From: Stichopus chloronotus
Taxonomy: Eukaryota; Echinodermata; Holothuroidea; Aspidochirotida; Stichopodidae
Assembly: GCA_021234535.1 (NCBI GenBank)
Contig: CM037833.1
Location: 23,218,918-23,282,917, forward strand
Direction: 5' to 3'
DNA length: 64,000 nt
A program made the translations under genes and the position numbers. The notes below the pieces were generated by a model. That model was not told where the DNA came from, ran no database searches, and saw only the letters and a list, made by a program, of their open reading frames with translations. Of this stretch, positions 26,092 to 38,900 are shown piece by piece; position 1 is the first letter of the stretch, and the number at the start of each line of letters is the position of its first letter.

Positions 26092-26196
26092 TCAAGTAGA
26101 ATGGGTAGAAATCTTCGAACCAAAGACCCAACGGCCGATGTATGGCAACTTGAGGACAGGAGAGCTGGCATGGTATCCACCAACGAATGCTTCTGT
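26092..26196 (+). CDS. ARHGAP39: ARHGAP39-like Rho GAP, exon with first WW domain
   Basis: A 105-bp exon between acceptor TTTTTTTTTCACTCCTCAG and donor GTAAGT. In the frame entered with two bases from the previous exon it reads QVEWVEIFEPKTQRPMYGNL, then RTGELAWYPPTNASV. This matches the first WW-type domain of ARHGAP39 (Vilse/CrossGAP), human LEWVEIIEPRTRERMYANL and VTGECVWDPPAGV. It keeps the two tryptophans, the EP-T turn, MY-NL, TGE and the PP pair. ARHGAP39 is a WW-MyTH4-RhoGAP protein acting on Rac/Cdc42 downstream of Robo-type receptors. The next exon should encode a second WW motif (QWWELFDP in human); none is visible to the window end. The direct frame is also open (SSRMGRNLRT), but it lacks conservation I can recognise. 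The exon leaves in phase 2. Confidence 0.78.
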
Positions 26197-29100
26197 GTAA
26201 GTTTTGATTTCACCATTTCACCATAAAATTGTGGTGATCCAGAGATTGTTTTCCTGGATGGCAAACCAGAAGGACAGACCAGAAAATGTTATAAAGCTAC
26301 AGTAGTAGTACAGTATGTCCTACTGATGATCTACCGTTCCTGACATGGTGTTGTATCAGTGCAGTGTTTGATTCTTAGAGATTTCAAGGTGCAGTACTGT
26401 AGATGCCCCATTTCTCATTGTTCAGTCGATCCAGTGTAACCAGAAAAGTGTAAAAGAGATTGTCAAACTTTTCGGCTGAGTATATTGGAGGATTTACAGC
26501 AACAGTACTATGACATGGTTGTCGCATTCAGTCACAATGGTTTTAACTTTTTTCAAATTTTCTGTAAAATAAATGTTGAAACTTTGACATGTTGAAACTT
26601 GGTTAATTTACTGTAAGTCTGTAATTGAAAAGGAATCTGTTAAGTTTACATTTTTGGGCTTTAGCTTGGAACTTAGAGAAACTGTGTTACCAGCTTCACA
26701 ACTCCTTTATAGATATTCAACGTGGTATGAAATGACTGCCCGATAGTTATTCATATTCAAATTTTGTTGGCAACTCAATTAAAAGATTCACATTGCTTGG
26801 AACCAAAATGATTTAGCACCTTCTATTGTTTTACTTTTCAAGTATCTAGTCAGTCAAACAGACAAACATGCACATACAGTACACAGGGATGTGCCCACGC
26901 CTGGTGGCAATGCCTGGTGGTGCCATTTGTTGCTACCCAAAATAACTCATCCAGGAATAAGCCACTGTAGCAGTATCTGCCACTACTTTTTAAATTTTTC
27001 AAATATGTTGAATACTTTTTCATCATTAGCTAATTTTGAGCTGGATTGCACAAAGTTAAATGTGTTACAATTACACAGCACTCCAGAGTCAAATACTGTA
27101 GGCACACCGCTGCATGTACCATACAGCAAGCATACATACATCTACACACAGACTGACAGTCAACATTTTTCTCTGTTTGACATGCATGTGATCATTTACA
27201 GTATTGACCACACTTGCACTTTAGTCTGGAGTGAGTACATCAAGACCTGGGTTCTTTCATGCGTACCAAACAGCTTCTTTAATAGCAGCCTGGAACTGTA
27301 CTAGGCGTCGCGTTTTGTGGAATGCTTGAATGGAGTTTATTCCGTTGGGACTTGAATGTCATCATGTGATGAGCATCTTTAGTACATGAAAATACATTAC
27401 CCTATGCGCAGGTGCATTAAATGCACCTTTCGCGTGACTAGAAACTTCTGTTCCCAGGAAATCAACAGAAGGACAAGGAAATGCTTTAAAATTGATCATT
27501 ATATCCTTGGTGAAGTCATGACCAAATAATTGCAGTAGGAAGTGCAATGGCTTTCAAGTTTCTGCTGTAGACATGCCAGTCATCTGCCCAGAGGTAAACA
27601 TGAACTCATTTTGACCACAAACGGCATTGTCTGTACAAACAAAATAGTTTGGATAGTGACCAAAGGCCATTTTTAAACAACCTTGGCCTAAAACAAATTG
27701 TACCGCTCTATCAATGTATTTTAAATTTGCCAACCGCATGCAGAGGTACTGTACAGTATTTCAGTGTGAGGCTGGGAAATGTTCACAGATCGTTTGACAT
27801 ACTGTACATGTATATATGTGCTTCTTCAATGACTGTGCCATAAAATGACCAGAGAACCAACTTGATCATCACCCGAATGTTGCATACTGTACAGTAGATC
27901 TGCATTATACCTGAACTGTGTAGCTCTAGATACAGTATGTGCCTGCTTGATTGTGCAAGTCAAGTGATTAAAGTGACAGATTTGACCAGCCGTGTAAGAT
28001 CTAAAAGGCTGTGTACATTTTAGTCATGTACAGTACTCACAATAACATTTATCTGTACAATTTGTGTCTGTGCAAAATCTTTAATATTATTGTAAGTATA
28101 TATGCAGACCTGTGAAATACAATTTATACTGAAATGTACTGAATTTGTACTTAATGCCTGCAAGGCCAACTGAGGGAGTCTTCAAGTTTAATTTTTGGAA
28201 CACCTTGTGCTGTGATCCTCAAGAGGGCTGCATTGGAACAGATAGGATGTATACAGTGTGTGAGATGGCATCGTCACCCACACATTTCTACCACACTTCC
28301 CTACTGATAGTCCAGCATGGCCATTTAGATGAAAAAAAAATGAAGGTTTCTCCATCCATTTCTCTGGAAATGTCCGATCTTTGCTCGCATTGCTTTTTTT
28401 TAACTGGATGATGCAAGTCAGGCCTTGTTTATTACAAGTTGTTGCGAAGGTCTGTCTATACAAAAACTCCAGAATGATTGATACCCTACAGTATACTGTA
28501 GCTGAAAACAGCAGTCATGAGAAGTCTAGTTTTAAGGTAGTAGTGGTCTTGTATGAGGTTCAAAGATTATTTACACAGTCCTGTAGATCCCCTTGCATGC
28601 GAGTGAACAGTTTACAATATTTGTGCTGTGAGTGATCATATATTTGCAAAGTCCTGTGGATTCTCGATATGTACAGTACCACATAGTAAAAGAACATAGA
28701 GACCATACTGTACATAGTATTAATGTAACTACAGTAACTGACAACGAGGTCCCAGGGCTCAAAATAACCATTGGGCCCGATAGCCATGGACGTTGGGCCC
28801 TTGCAGATGACTGTGGTGTGTCTCAGTAAGTGTCCTGTTTGAAATAACATAGATCTATAGTCAATTTGCTCAATTTTGGCTCAAGCTTTATATTTTGACC
28901 CTGAGATTTAAGGTGCCCCTCTATATGGGAGGTGGTGATTGTACTAACTTCTTTTTCATGAGTATTCTGAACCAGAGGTTGAGTCTGACATTGAAGAGAG
29001 GATTCCAAGTAAGGTAATTTGGAAAATGTTACATTGGCCACACAGGAAGGGGCCACAGGCTGTATTTGACCTGCAGGTTGCACACCCCTGGCCTATTGTA

Positions 29101-32100
29101 CTTCATGCTGTTTATTATAGCACATAGGCTCACAGTACTGCATACTGTATACACACTGTATGTATACATGTGACTGTACCTTGCCAAAGAGGTGAATGTC
29201 TGCTTCAAGTGATAACTAAGTAATGCTGAATTCAGTTTAATTTGAAGGACCCTTTGATGTTACTCGAAGGCATGTTGACCCGTGGCCTCAGCTTTTGAAG
29301 TTTGCTCATTGCAAATTAACCCTACTTTGCACTCTGCACTTGCTGTAAATTGTTATTTAAATTAAAGAAAATTTATCAAATTACTCGTACAGTTACTGTA
29401 GGGAATCAGCCTGGGAGACAACTGTCTACGGTACGTAGCTCACTTAATGAAAGTTTATCGTTTGAAAATTATCATCTTCAGAATGATTAAACACTGGTAC
29501 ATTAACATGTACAAGTGGAATAAAGTCCCTCGTGAATTGCAAAACATGCCTGCCAAAGACCGATTGGCATCCTGCTCACATGTACTGTAAGTTGTGTCGA
29601 CAGGATGATGGAGGTATTCCATTTACATGCGAGAGAAGGCACTCTTGTGCGGATTCTATCCCTGTTCTGGAGATCTCTGAAATTAACATTGAGGGGGAGG
29701 AGGGAGGAGAGGATGAAACTGTGTCAGATTATTAAAAACTCTGCTTTTTTCATGATTCGTCAACTTTGTCGAACACTTCCATGGATGTAATTGTTTCGAT
29801 AACGTTGCACGGCAGTTGTTCGGGCAGTAAAATCCAGTGAGAGTTACGCCTTCTTGTGAGTGTTGCAATTTTTGTGTACTGTAACTCGTGAAATGTCAGA
29901 TCTGAAAGGTTTAAGCATTTTGTGAATCCTCAGAATGTTTTGGTATTTAAATTACCTTTGAAATATTTTAAGCAAGTACAAGACTCCGTACAATACTTGC
30001 CTAAGCTGCCAGTGGAAGTTCAACAGAGAATCAAAGGTTTAGTATTTTTGATGGCCGCACACGTACTACAGCCTTATTTTCCCCACTGTTCAGCAAAATT
30101 TTCTCCTCAGTCAGTCATTCACCTGAGCATATATCTGAAGTTACTCCAGGAAACATTGTAGACTAAACTAAAACTTTGGCCTTAAGTGAATCTGCAACCA
30201 GATTCAGCCACCAACACTTTAATCACAGAGACTCTACGTACAGTGATTCCATTTAAAGTGAGTCATGTGCAGTCATCCGATAACATCAACCACATTGAAC
30301 AATAGTACTGTATGTCAGTTACCATGGATAACCAAATATTTGTGCTAGTATGACACAAAATTTGTGTGCTGTAACATGACTTTTTTTTTTTCCTGTTTTG
30401 TAGCATTGTGCTCTATTGGCTGTTAACTAGACCCCAATTTTACCTTATATTGTCACAGACATTCATTCCCAAAAAATTGTTGGTGGCAATTTTCAAAGAA
30501 ATCTCCATAATATTTTATGTAACTGATAAGAAACAACCCAACTGAAGAGGAAGTGGTCTTGATGTACTGTGGCACGTGAAACTGTACAGTACCTTACATA
30601 GTTGTAGTAATCCCAATCTGAACAGAATGGGTACTGTACACAAACATTCTTGAACATATTCATTTAAAGAACACAAAGTGTGAATTTGCAGTATTAGCAG
30701 GAAGAACGTATAACTAAGTACAATAGGTAGCCATCCATAAAGAAGAACATTTACTTAAACCAGAAAACCTGTAGCAAGTACTGCACTTGACTAGTTGTAG
30801 GCCACAGGTGGTGTCGGAGGCAAAACCCAGTTTTATAAAATTGGTGTATACATACATGCTGTGGAATTCCCAGAGGTCAAAGAACCTTACAGTAAAGGTG
30901 TTGAAGATTTTTAAACATTTAACAATCAGAGTATCTGTAACTTCCCATATGGCATCTGCCAGATTTGAGACTGCATTGATGAGAATGGTTTCAAGTTTAG
31001 AGGGAAGAGGGACATGACTAGATGGGAGAGACAGTATAGAGGGGAGAGGGACAGGATAGCGGGGCAAGGGGAAGGATAGAGAAGAGAGGTACAGGATAGG
31101 GGATAGAGGGGCAGGATAGAGGGGAGGAGGGATAGGATAGAGAAGAGAGGGACAGGATAGGGGATAGAGAGACAGGATAGAGGGGCAAGGGACAGGATAG
31201 AGGGGCAAGGGTTAGGATAGAGGGGCAAGGGACAGGATAGAGAAGAGAGGGGTGAGGATAGGGGATAGAGACAGGATAGAGGGAGGAGGGACAGGAGAGA
31301 GGGACAGGATAGGGGGTAGAGGGACAGGCTAGAGGGGCAAGGGACAGGTTAGATAGGAGAGAGATAGGATAGAGGGGGGAGAGATAGGATAGAGGGGAGT
31401 TTTACAGGATACACGGGAGAGTCGCAGGATAGGGAAGAATTAGTTTGCAGTTTGGTGAGAAGATGGCTGGACATTTTAGTTTGTGAAAAAAGTAGTTACT
31501 GTACTTCACTCCCCAATGATTTGTCTCCAGGTACGTAGTCTCTGTGTATCGATTCCAGTTAGTGCTTCAGTGAGTCATTTGAAGGCGGTGAAAGAGCCCT
31601 GTGATTGACTTTGAAGTTAATTATTCATGAGGCCATCTGTATGTTAACGTAAATTTTCTCAAAGTGACCATACCAAATGGAGCATTGCCCACACTTGAAC
31701 TGTGTTCTCAATTTGCATGAGAAGGCAAGTACTTTGTACTGTACGTATTCCGTATGTAATCTGCATTTACTGGAATGGTTTTGAAAAGTTTGCTCTGTGG
31801 CTTTGTTCCTCTTTGTAATTACTGTACATTGCTTGTTGCTCATGCTGTACTTATAGTGTTAGATTACCAACACTAAATATCAGATGATCTCCATTTCTCT
31901 TAATGAAAAGTACCATGACTCTTGGTTTTAATCAGTTTCATGAAGAGTTCAGATTTACTGGTTTGGTTGAGAAGGGAATCTCCAGCCGATAGAAACCACG
32001 GAGGTTTTACCCAGCCATGGCAGAGAAAAACACTCTTCATTACCGCAACTCTTTTGGGTCTCAGGAGGCCTCATTTTATGGAACAAGGCTCCAAATATTC

Positions 32101-32263
32101 TTCGGTTTCTCAAACAGGGGAAATCTTGTCATCTTGCCGGGGAAGATGGGATGCCTGACAGGGGCAGCCGACATGTAAAGCCATCTGGATTAATCAGGTT
32201 TTAATTAGGGCAGGAATCCAAATAAATTATCTCTGAAGTACTCTGCCAACTGTATACTTTCAG
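26197..32263. other. Intron or intergenic stretch
   Basis: No secure exon. It is rich in TACTGTA/TACAGTA words (for example 27.7-28.1 kb) and contains the purine-rich minisatellite at 31.0-31.4 kb. A weak exon-like piece at 29482-29586 is discussed under rejected items. Confidence 0.5.
31011..31436. repeat. Purine-rich 20-bp minisatellite
   Basis: About 21 diverged copies of a unit close to GGGGCAAGGGACAGGATAGA. The + strand is almost all purine except for scattered C and T. The minus strand therefore translates as a Pro/Ser/Leu/Tyr-rich open frame, which is a composition effect. Frequent AGGATAG words mark each unit. Confidence 0.92.
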
Positions 32264-32395
32264 CTGAACAGTTCTCAGAACAACATGTATACTGAAATCA
32301 AAGCGTCATGGGAGGAAGACGAAGGTGAAAAGCCAGAACTGTATGATGATGACACCTCAGCAGAGAGTTTATCAGATCTACCTGTAGTGCTCTGA
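32264..32395 (+). CDS. Possible terminal coding exon, unidentified
   Basis: After a TGTATACTTTCAG acceptor, the sequence is open in phase 0 for 43 codons and then stops at TGA (32393-32395). The peptide begins LNSSQNNMYTEIKASWEEDE and ends SAESLSDLPVVL. It is acidic, with EEDEGE and DDD clusters, typical of a disordered C-terminal tail. An AATAAA lies 21 bp after the stop. I do not recognise it. The phase is compatible with the 11276 exon but not with the WW frame of 26092-26196. It could be the tail of an unidentified gene or a chance ORF. Confidence 0.35.
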   Translation: MNSSQNNMYTEIKASWEEDEGEKPELYDDDTSAESLSDLPVVL

Positions 32396-32415
32396 TAGTT
32401 ATAAGCAGTAGTTGG

Positions 32416-32421
32416 AATAAA
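32416..32421 (+). promoter_or_regulatory. Candidate poly(A) signal
   Basis: AATAAA 21 bp after the TGA of the possible terminal exon. It has value only if that exon is real; the surrounding DNA is AT-rich and the hexamer is common. Confidence 0.3.
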
Positions 32422-35260
32422 TTAAAGCTTGTCAAATTCAATATATTAAAATTTGTCATCAGGATTGTAGCTAGACAAAGTTAAGTGCCGTTCTCCAAGT
32501 GAGGGAACCACCCGCTTCTGTTTCAGTCCAGAGACTGGTACCAGGGCCCCTGGTGGGGTCCAGGGGAAATGCTCTGGTGGTCTGGAGAATTATGAAATTT
32601 TGTGAGTTGTGACGTCAGTGTTGGGTGGTAAGGCATCTAACCGATTGTGAATGTGGGTAGGAATTCAAATGCCCGGTGCCACCTACTGTACCGCAGAGCT
32701 ACAGTCCTGCTGGTGCACGGTTACAATTGGCGTAGGCGCTCAGAGTAGTGTTTATTCTTCACTTCGATGAAAGTAACACTATCCCAGAGTTACGTACAGT
32801 TTAATTTGACATTTGATGGTGAAATTACTTTTCAAAAATTCCTGAAAAGTTGTAGCTGAACAAAACACTTTCTTTGCAAAGAAAGAGAAGAAATGTATTA
32901 AAAAAGCATGGAATGTGAAAATTGAAATTTTCTAAACTGTCTTTGTGTGTGCTGTGTTTAAGCCCTAAAAGTTTTATTGTTTCTGTGAACACGCCCACGA
33001 GAACAAACAGAAAAATTCAGCGTTATGAAATTACAAGAAAGGAATCCAGTGACGTTTTATATTTTGGCTCTGCATTATCTTGCAGGGGTGTCCATTCTGT
33101 CTTGCAAGGAAAAGTTCCAAGAGAATAACTTATAAGTTTGTGAATGACTTAGGCCCATTGTACAGTAGCCTGCTGTATAGAGGAAAGAATTGACATTGTG
33201 TTCACAGTGTGTGCAGAATGTCAAACAAACCACACCACATTGTTGTATGTACAGTAACTGACACAAGCACAATGTGCAAGAGTGAGCACAGTGTTACTCT
33301 ATGCATTGGCTCAGCGGAAGCACAAACATGGTGTTGTACCTTGTCTTGAAATGACTGGTAGAGATAGTAAAGGTCACCCATTTGAACTGTGTAGGACTCG
33401 TGTTTGGTTGCAAGGTGAAGACACAAATTCTACTATACTCTTTTATTGAGGGGGGGGGGGGAAGGGAGGAGAGCAAGGTATTCCTCAGTACAGCTCCATT
33501 AAGGTCGTTTTCTACAAAGTACATTTATACTATGCTGTTTATCAGATTCAGGTCAGTAACAGCTGACCCCCCAAGGTGACTCAGCCCTGAAAAGTTGCTT
33601 GCATGCATCAAACCAACAAAATACTGCTCCAAGGGCCTTTCATCGGCTTGGAGGCAGACAGCGTTTTGTATGGAGTATGTGTTAGCGATTCTTGTTAGAT
33701 GGTACACAACATAGCAAGATTTACCTGGTCATAAGGTCAGAATACTCTAATTAAGGAGCAACTGGAAGCTACACAAGACCTTTGAAGCTACAGTACTGGA
33801 TAAGTTCCAGATGTCATTGCTCTCAGTCTCCATAAATCAGAGAGTCAGGTTTATAATTAGTACACAAGGGGATGCGTATTTAGACATCCTTAATTTTCTG
33901 ATAAAATGGATGAATTTTATTAAGTTGTGCAATATATTGCACGTAGCATTCATTGATGTCCTTGAAACAAAAGCGGGGGAAATCAGCATGCCATGTGTGC
34001 ATGCATGTTGGGTTAAAAAGGTTAGTGTACATGATTGTGTACATTACATAAAACAGCTCTCTTAAACTTATCAAAATAAATAATGACAAAACATTCTCCT
34101 TTTCACAATACAGCCGACAGAACATTGTTTGCACATTTTCTTTCAAGGTAAACAGTTTTTGTCAATTTTCGTTACTAAGGTAGCGAATATCAGAGACTTG
34201 AGTCCAAAAGGTGGACAAAGTCTGCAGCAATTGGTTTTAATAGTACTTTATAATTCTGTGCATTCTTAGTTGAACATCATTATGTGAGTAAACCTTTTGA
34301 CAGAGCTGGTGAACTTGCTGAAATCTTCAAAGGCCTTTACACAACTTGTGTGACCCTCAAAACTCTGCTTTTCCTAAGAATGCCTGCACTATTTATATCA
34401 CAACAGATTTATGTCATAACAAACGTTGAAAGAATGGAAGGCCTAGTGTTACAAGTCAATGACAGGAAGTTTTAATACTCAAAATAGGAAAACTTTGACC
34501 TGTTACTGAAGTGATGGAAATTGCAGATGTTTTAAGTGGGTTAGGATGTCAAATGCACAACAAAGTTAGGTGACTTTTAGGGCTTAGTCTTTTAATATAC
34601 AGTAAATCCTTCCCTGATCGTTGTGATAGCTTTTCCAGAAGTTCAAAGTTTTAACAAAATGGTTGTTCCAACAGAACCACGGAAAGTTTTCTCTCATTGC
34701 CAAGTAATTTTGAAGTATACACTGTAGTTAGAACATTTGGCCTTTTGTGCAGTAGTGTTGTTGTGATGTATCGGCAAACAGTTTTGTGAGACTTGGCTGT
34801 TTATCACTTGTAGAATGACTCAAGTGACATCGGCTGTACCGTACATTTGAGGAAAAACAAAAATGTTTCTATGTAAGAAGAGATTTAGATCACAAACTAG
34901 AGAATTTGGAAACAAGAAATCAAACCTGAAGGTTGTATGAAACTTTAATGAACTAGTTTGATTAACATGAAAATAAAGTGTTAAATTGTCAGAATTAGGA
35001 TTAGACTACAGGTAGGTTGTACAATGTGACTTCTGCATACAAGTTCTACAGTATTTATTCAGATATATACTAATTTGTTCCAACAGGTTACCCTTTCATA
35101 ATATATATGGCTTAGCAAATGAAGGAAAAGTGCTCCTGATATTGTTTTTGAATATCATAAAAACACCACTATACAGCATACAGTAGATGAGCTCTGTGTG
35201 GAAACTTAGGATTCTCGTCCATCAGCATCAGTTCAAAGGATGATGCTGTACGTCTGCACA
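32422..35260. other. Non-coding stretch
   Basis: No supported gene. A tRNA-like segment on the + strand lies around 32620-32675 (A-box-like TGGGTGGTAAGG, B-box-like GAATTCAAATG). A G12 tract is at 33450-33461. Confidence 0.5.
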
Positions 35261-35934
35261 GCTGCCTGCAACCATTCTGTAAAATGATGTTGTCTGCACA
35301 GCTGCTGGCAACCATTCTGTACAGTGATGTTGGCTGGAGAGAGCTGCCCACAACCATTCTGTATAATGATGTTGGCTACACAGAGCTGCCTGCAACCATT
35401 CTGTATAATGATGTTGGCTGCACAGAACTGCCTGCAACCATTCTGTATAATGATGTTGGCTGCACAGAGCTGCCTGCAACCATTCTGTATAATGATGTTG
35501 GCTGCACAGAGCTGCCTGCAACCATTCTGTATAATGATGTTGGCTGCACAGAGCTGCCCGGAACCATTCTGTATAGTGATGTTGGCTGCACAGAGCTGCC
35601 CATAACCATTCTGTATAATGATGTTGGCTGCACAGAGCTGCGTGCAACCAAATGACGTTGGCTGCACAGAGCTGCCCACAACCATTCTGTATAGTGATGT
35701 TGGCTGCACAGAGCTGCATGCAACCATTCTGTATTTATGACGTTGGCTGCACAGAGCTGCCCGGAACCATTCTGTATAGTGATGTTGGCTGCACAGAGCT
35801 GCCCGGAACCATTCTGTGTAATGATGGTGACTACATAGAGCTGCCCACAACCTTTCTGTATAGTGATGTTGGCTGCACAGAGCTGCCTGCAACCATTCTG
35901 TGTAGTGATGGTGACTGCACACAGCTGCTCGCAC
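35261..35934. repeat. 42-bp minisatellite, about 16 copies
   Basis: The unit starts GCTGCCTGCAACCATTCTGT and continues through ATGATGTTGGCTGCACAGA; most copies are 42 bp, with a few shorter or interrupted. Since 42 is divisible by three and the unit has almost no stops, two frames on + and three on - stay open for 280-700 bp. Examples are ELPATILYNDVGCT on + and QNGCRQLCAANIII on -. The variant bases TAATG, TAGTG and TGTAATG distinguish subtypes. I regard the ORFs as consequences of the repeat. Confidence 0.95.
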
Positions 35935-38900
35935 CTATTCAAACAGTACTTGTCACTTTATAAATGGATCCCAAAAATTTGTAACTTTAATTGTCAAAGT
36001 TGTTCCAAAAGTGCATATTTGTCAAAGGTCCTCTCTTGATCCCTTAACATTGTTCTCAGATGTATCCTGCAATTGGTGAACAGACTTGAAGCTTCAGTGA
36101 GCTGACCATGAAGGTGAGAATAGTTTTAGCCATGGATATTGCTTCTGGTGTCTGTATCGCCATACAACAAGGTGTGCAGGCAGTATTTTACCTTTCGGGG
36201 CTTTCAAGTGGTAGCATCCCAGTGAGAATGGTGTGGAAGTTAAGTATTTACCTCGTTCCAAAATTGACTTGCTCAGCTCCATGTATGTATGACCACAGCA
36301 CCTCATTCCAAAGTGCCAACATGGTAACTTTCACCCCCCAACTTTTGGCACTTTTGGTACCTTTTGCTACTCAGATTTGAAAAAAAAATCCAGCTATTTT
36401 GGTTTATTGATTTGTCATGAATGAATGAATCCATGAATGAATGAGTGAATGAATAAGTCTGTATTATAATGCCAAATGATCGTGGAGTAGAAGGATGTTT
36501 ACAGTGTGTTCTATGTGTGTGTGTGTGTGTGACCAGTACACAGAAATTAAGTATCTCATGGTATGTATGAGACCTTAAATATTAAGTTCAAGGCTACAAG
36601 TACAAATAGTATGAAGTGAATCACCCATGATACCACCATCACCATCTGGAGGACACATGCAAAAAAAATAATATAAAACATCAAAACCATTTGTGGACTA
36701 GGGAGATGATATACTGTGCCTTGATGTTTATCAATGTTTGTTTAACCTTTAGTGGCTCTGGGACTCAATGATATGGTTAGGCTACTCACCACTACCTTAA
36801 TGCTGTCTTCCTTTTAGTTGCATGTGAAAAAAAAAAAAAAATATAATAATAATGGAGGAAGATCAATATTTGTTATTCGAGACCTTCCCGTTAAGAGGCT
36901 GATAGGATGCAGAGGCGGAAAGGTGGATCAATGAGATTTATTCAGTTGGTAGATGAATTGTCCTGAGCATTTGAAACTTTGCTACCAGTACTTTAATGCA
37001 TCCTGCATTAATTGTAGTTTGTGCAGGTACGCTAAGTATAACCATTGCATCATGAAGTACAGTAAGCAGCCATTATATGCTGTATGATGTTTGCATTCTT
37101 CTACCAGCATGTGATCAGCGAAACAATTTAGAATCTTTTACCATGTGAAATGAAAAGTGTCTGATGAATGATACCAGGGTAATCGGGCCCAAGGAGCTCT
37201 GTTTAATGACCAACCTTGTGGTTTAAATTAGATACAATCTGACAAATTACAGTACCCTCAACTTGAATGGTTCAATTAAAAATTCAGTTCCACAGAACAG
37301 TATTTCATCTACAGTCAGTCCGCCAATTACAGTTAATTTGAATTTTGTGTAATTAGAATTGGTTGCTGTTCCATGGAGGATGACCTGCCTACATTCAATC
37401 ATTTCAAATTGATGAAAATGTTTTTGTTGTGGTTCATCTCACAACAAAGTGAAAATAGAAGGAAACTAAAATTTACAAACTGCTTGTAAATGGCAACATT
37501 TGTAGTAAAGTATGTAAGTTAGTGTGATGCTGCCAGTATCTTCCTTAGAGTTAAAATGTACTCGTCATGACTTACTTTTGAGTATGTCTGTATGTACTCT
37601 TCAGAGAACTACTGTACTTAATTGCTCACTTTGCTCAGTGTCATTCTCCCTTTCCCTTCAGCCATGGATGGTTGGTTTTGTGGTTGGCTGTTATTAACCT
37701 TTCACGAGACAGTGATCATCAGTCATCATCTCCTCAATAGTTTCCTCCAACAGCTATCATCCTCTTCTTCATTTACATCCTCCATGGATTGAGTTCTTTC
37801 CTTTGTCATTCTCCCATTCACCAGCCCTTTCAGTCAGTCACTACCAGTGGAACTTCAACACCTCTCCTTTATCTCAACATACAGACAAGAAAACACACAG
37901 ACAGACAGTTAATCTCTTTATTGTGTTGTATTAGCCAGTGTTTGTGCTTGTAGTATATATCCCGATATCAACAGCCAGAGGCAAATAAGGAGCTACTATA
38001 ATAGCCTTGACTAACTAAATCCTTAGAATATCCCCCCAAATATGGGGAAATCCCTGATTCTGCCTTACTTACCATAGTCTGTTGGCGGCCATATTATGCC
38101 ACAGCCTTTTTATCCCATCGTACAGTATCATCACTGTAGGTGCTTGAAAGGCATTAAGTAGCACCATGTTGATTCTGAGAAGTTTATCACCATTTAGTCA
38201 GATAGGTGTGAGTCACACAATACAGACTGACTGTTAAAAGTCACAAGTGACTGATGCGTGATGTAATCTGTGACACCATCAATGGAAAGTCGTATTTGTT
38301 TAGGCCTCTGAACATTTTGTAAACTTGTGGATTTAACTTGATGGTGTCATACTTTTTGCGTTCATGTGTATGGTGGAGTATGTTGACATAACCTTTTTGT
38401 AAATACAGGTAATTTCACAACATGATAGTCATTAGTCATCAGGTTTAGTGTTATGGTGGCGACTGGGTGGACTTTGTTTTTTACGGTGCACCTCCTGTTG
38501 TTTGCAGGATATTATTTCACAGAAAGTGCAGTGTGCATTTAAATGCTTGTTAATTTGAAAACAATACAGATTTATAACAGCAAGCCTAATCTTGAATGAT
38601 AGACTTTAGGAAAAATCTCATTTCTGTCTACTTTTTGACCTCTATACAAATGATGGGGCTACTGGCAATTTTCAGGTCAATTGCATTTTAATGGCTACAT
38701 ATCTTCAGAATTCTGAATTTATTTGCAAACTTTCAAATTTGCCAAACAAAACTTGTGACCCTTAAAAATTAACTCTAGCTGCTAAGTTGTCATGTGTACT
38801 GTACTTAAAATGATGTCAAAAACTTCTCAAACATTTGTGGTGGTACCGAGGTAGCTCGTACTGTACATTATGACTATCGACACTGGTATTGAGGAGATCT

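Noticed and set aside
29482..29586. Exon-like piece (MIKHWYINMYKWNKVPRELQ) ending at a GTAAGT donor and phase-compatible with the WW exon
   Set aside because: The acceptor has a poor pyrimidine tract. The donor lies within TACTGTAAGT, and TACTGTA is a very common word here, so GTAAGT is expected by chance. The peptide does not resemble the second WW of ARHGAP39.
29532..29735. Overlapping frame with CxxC pairs (CKTC, CKLC) resembling a zinc finger
   Set aside because: There is no ATG start (it begins at GTG), no splice support, and the cysteine spacing fits no zinc-finger type I know.
30714..31208. A 164-codon minus-strand ORF rich in Pro, Ser, Leu and Tyr
   Set aside because: The N-terminal half is the translated purine-rich minisatellite. 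The rest has no recognisable domain.
35233..35934. A 233-codon minus-strand ORF and several overlapping long ORFs
   Set aside because: They are consequences of a 42-bp stop-free repeat unit, open in five frames at once, with no conserved domain.
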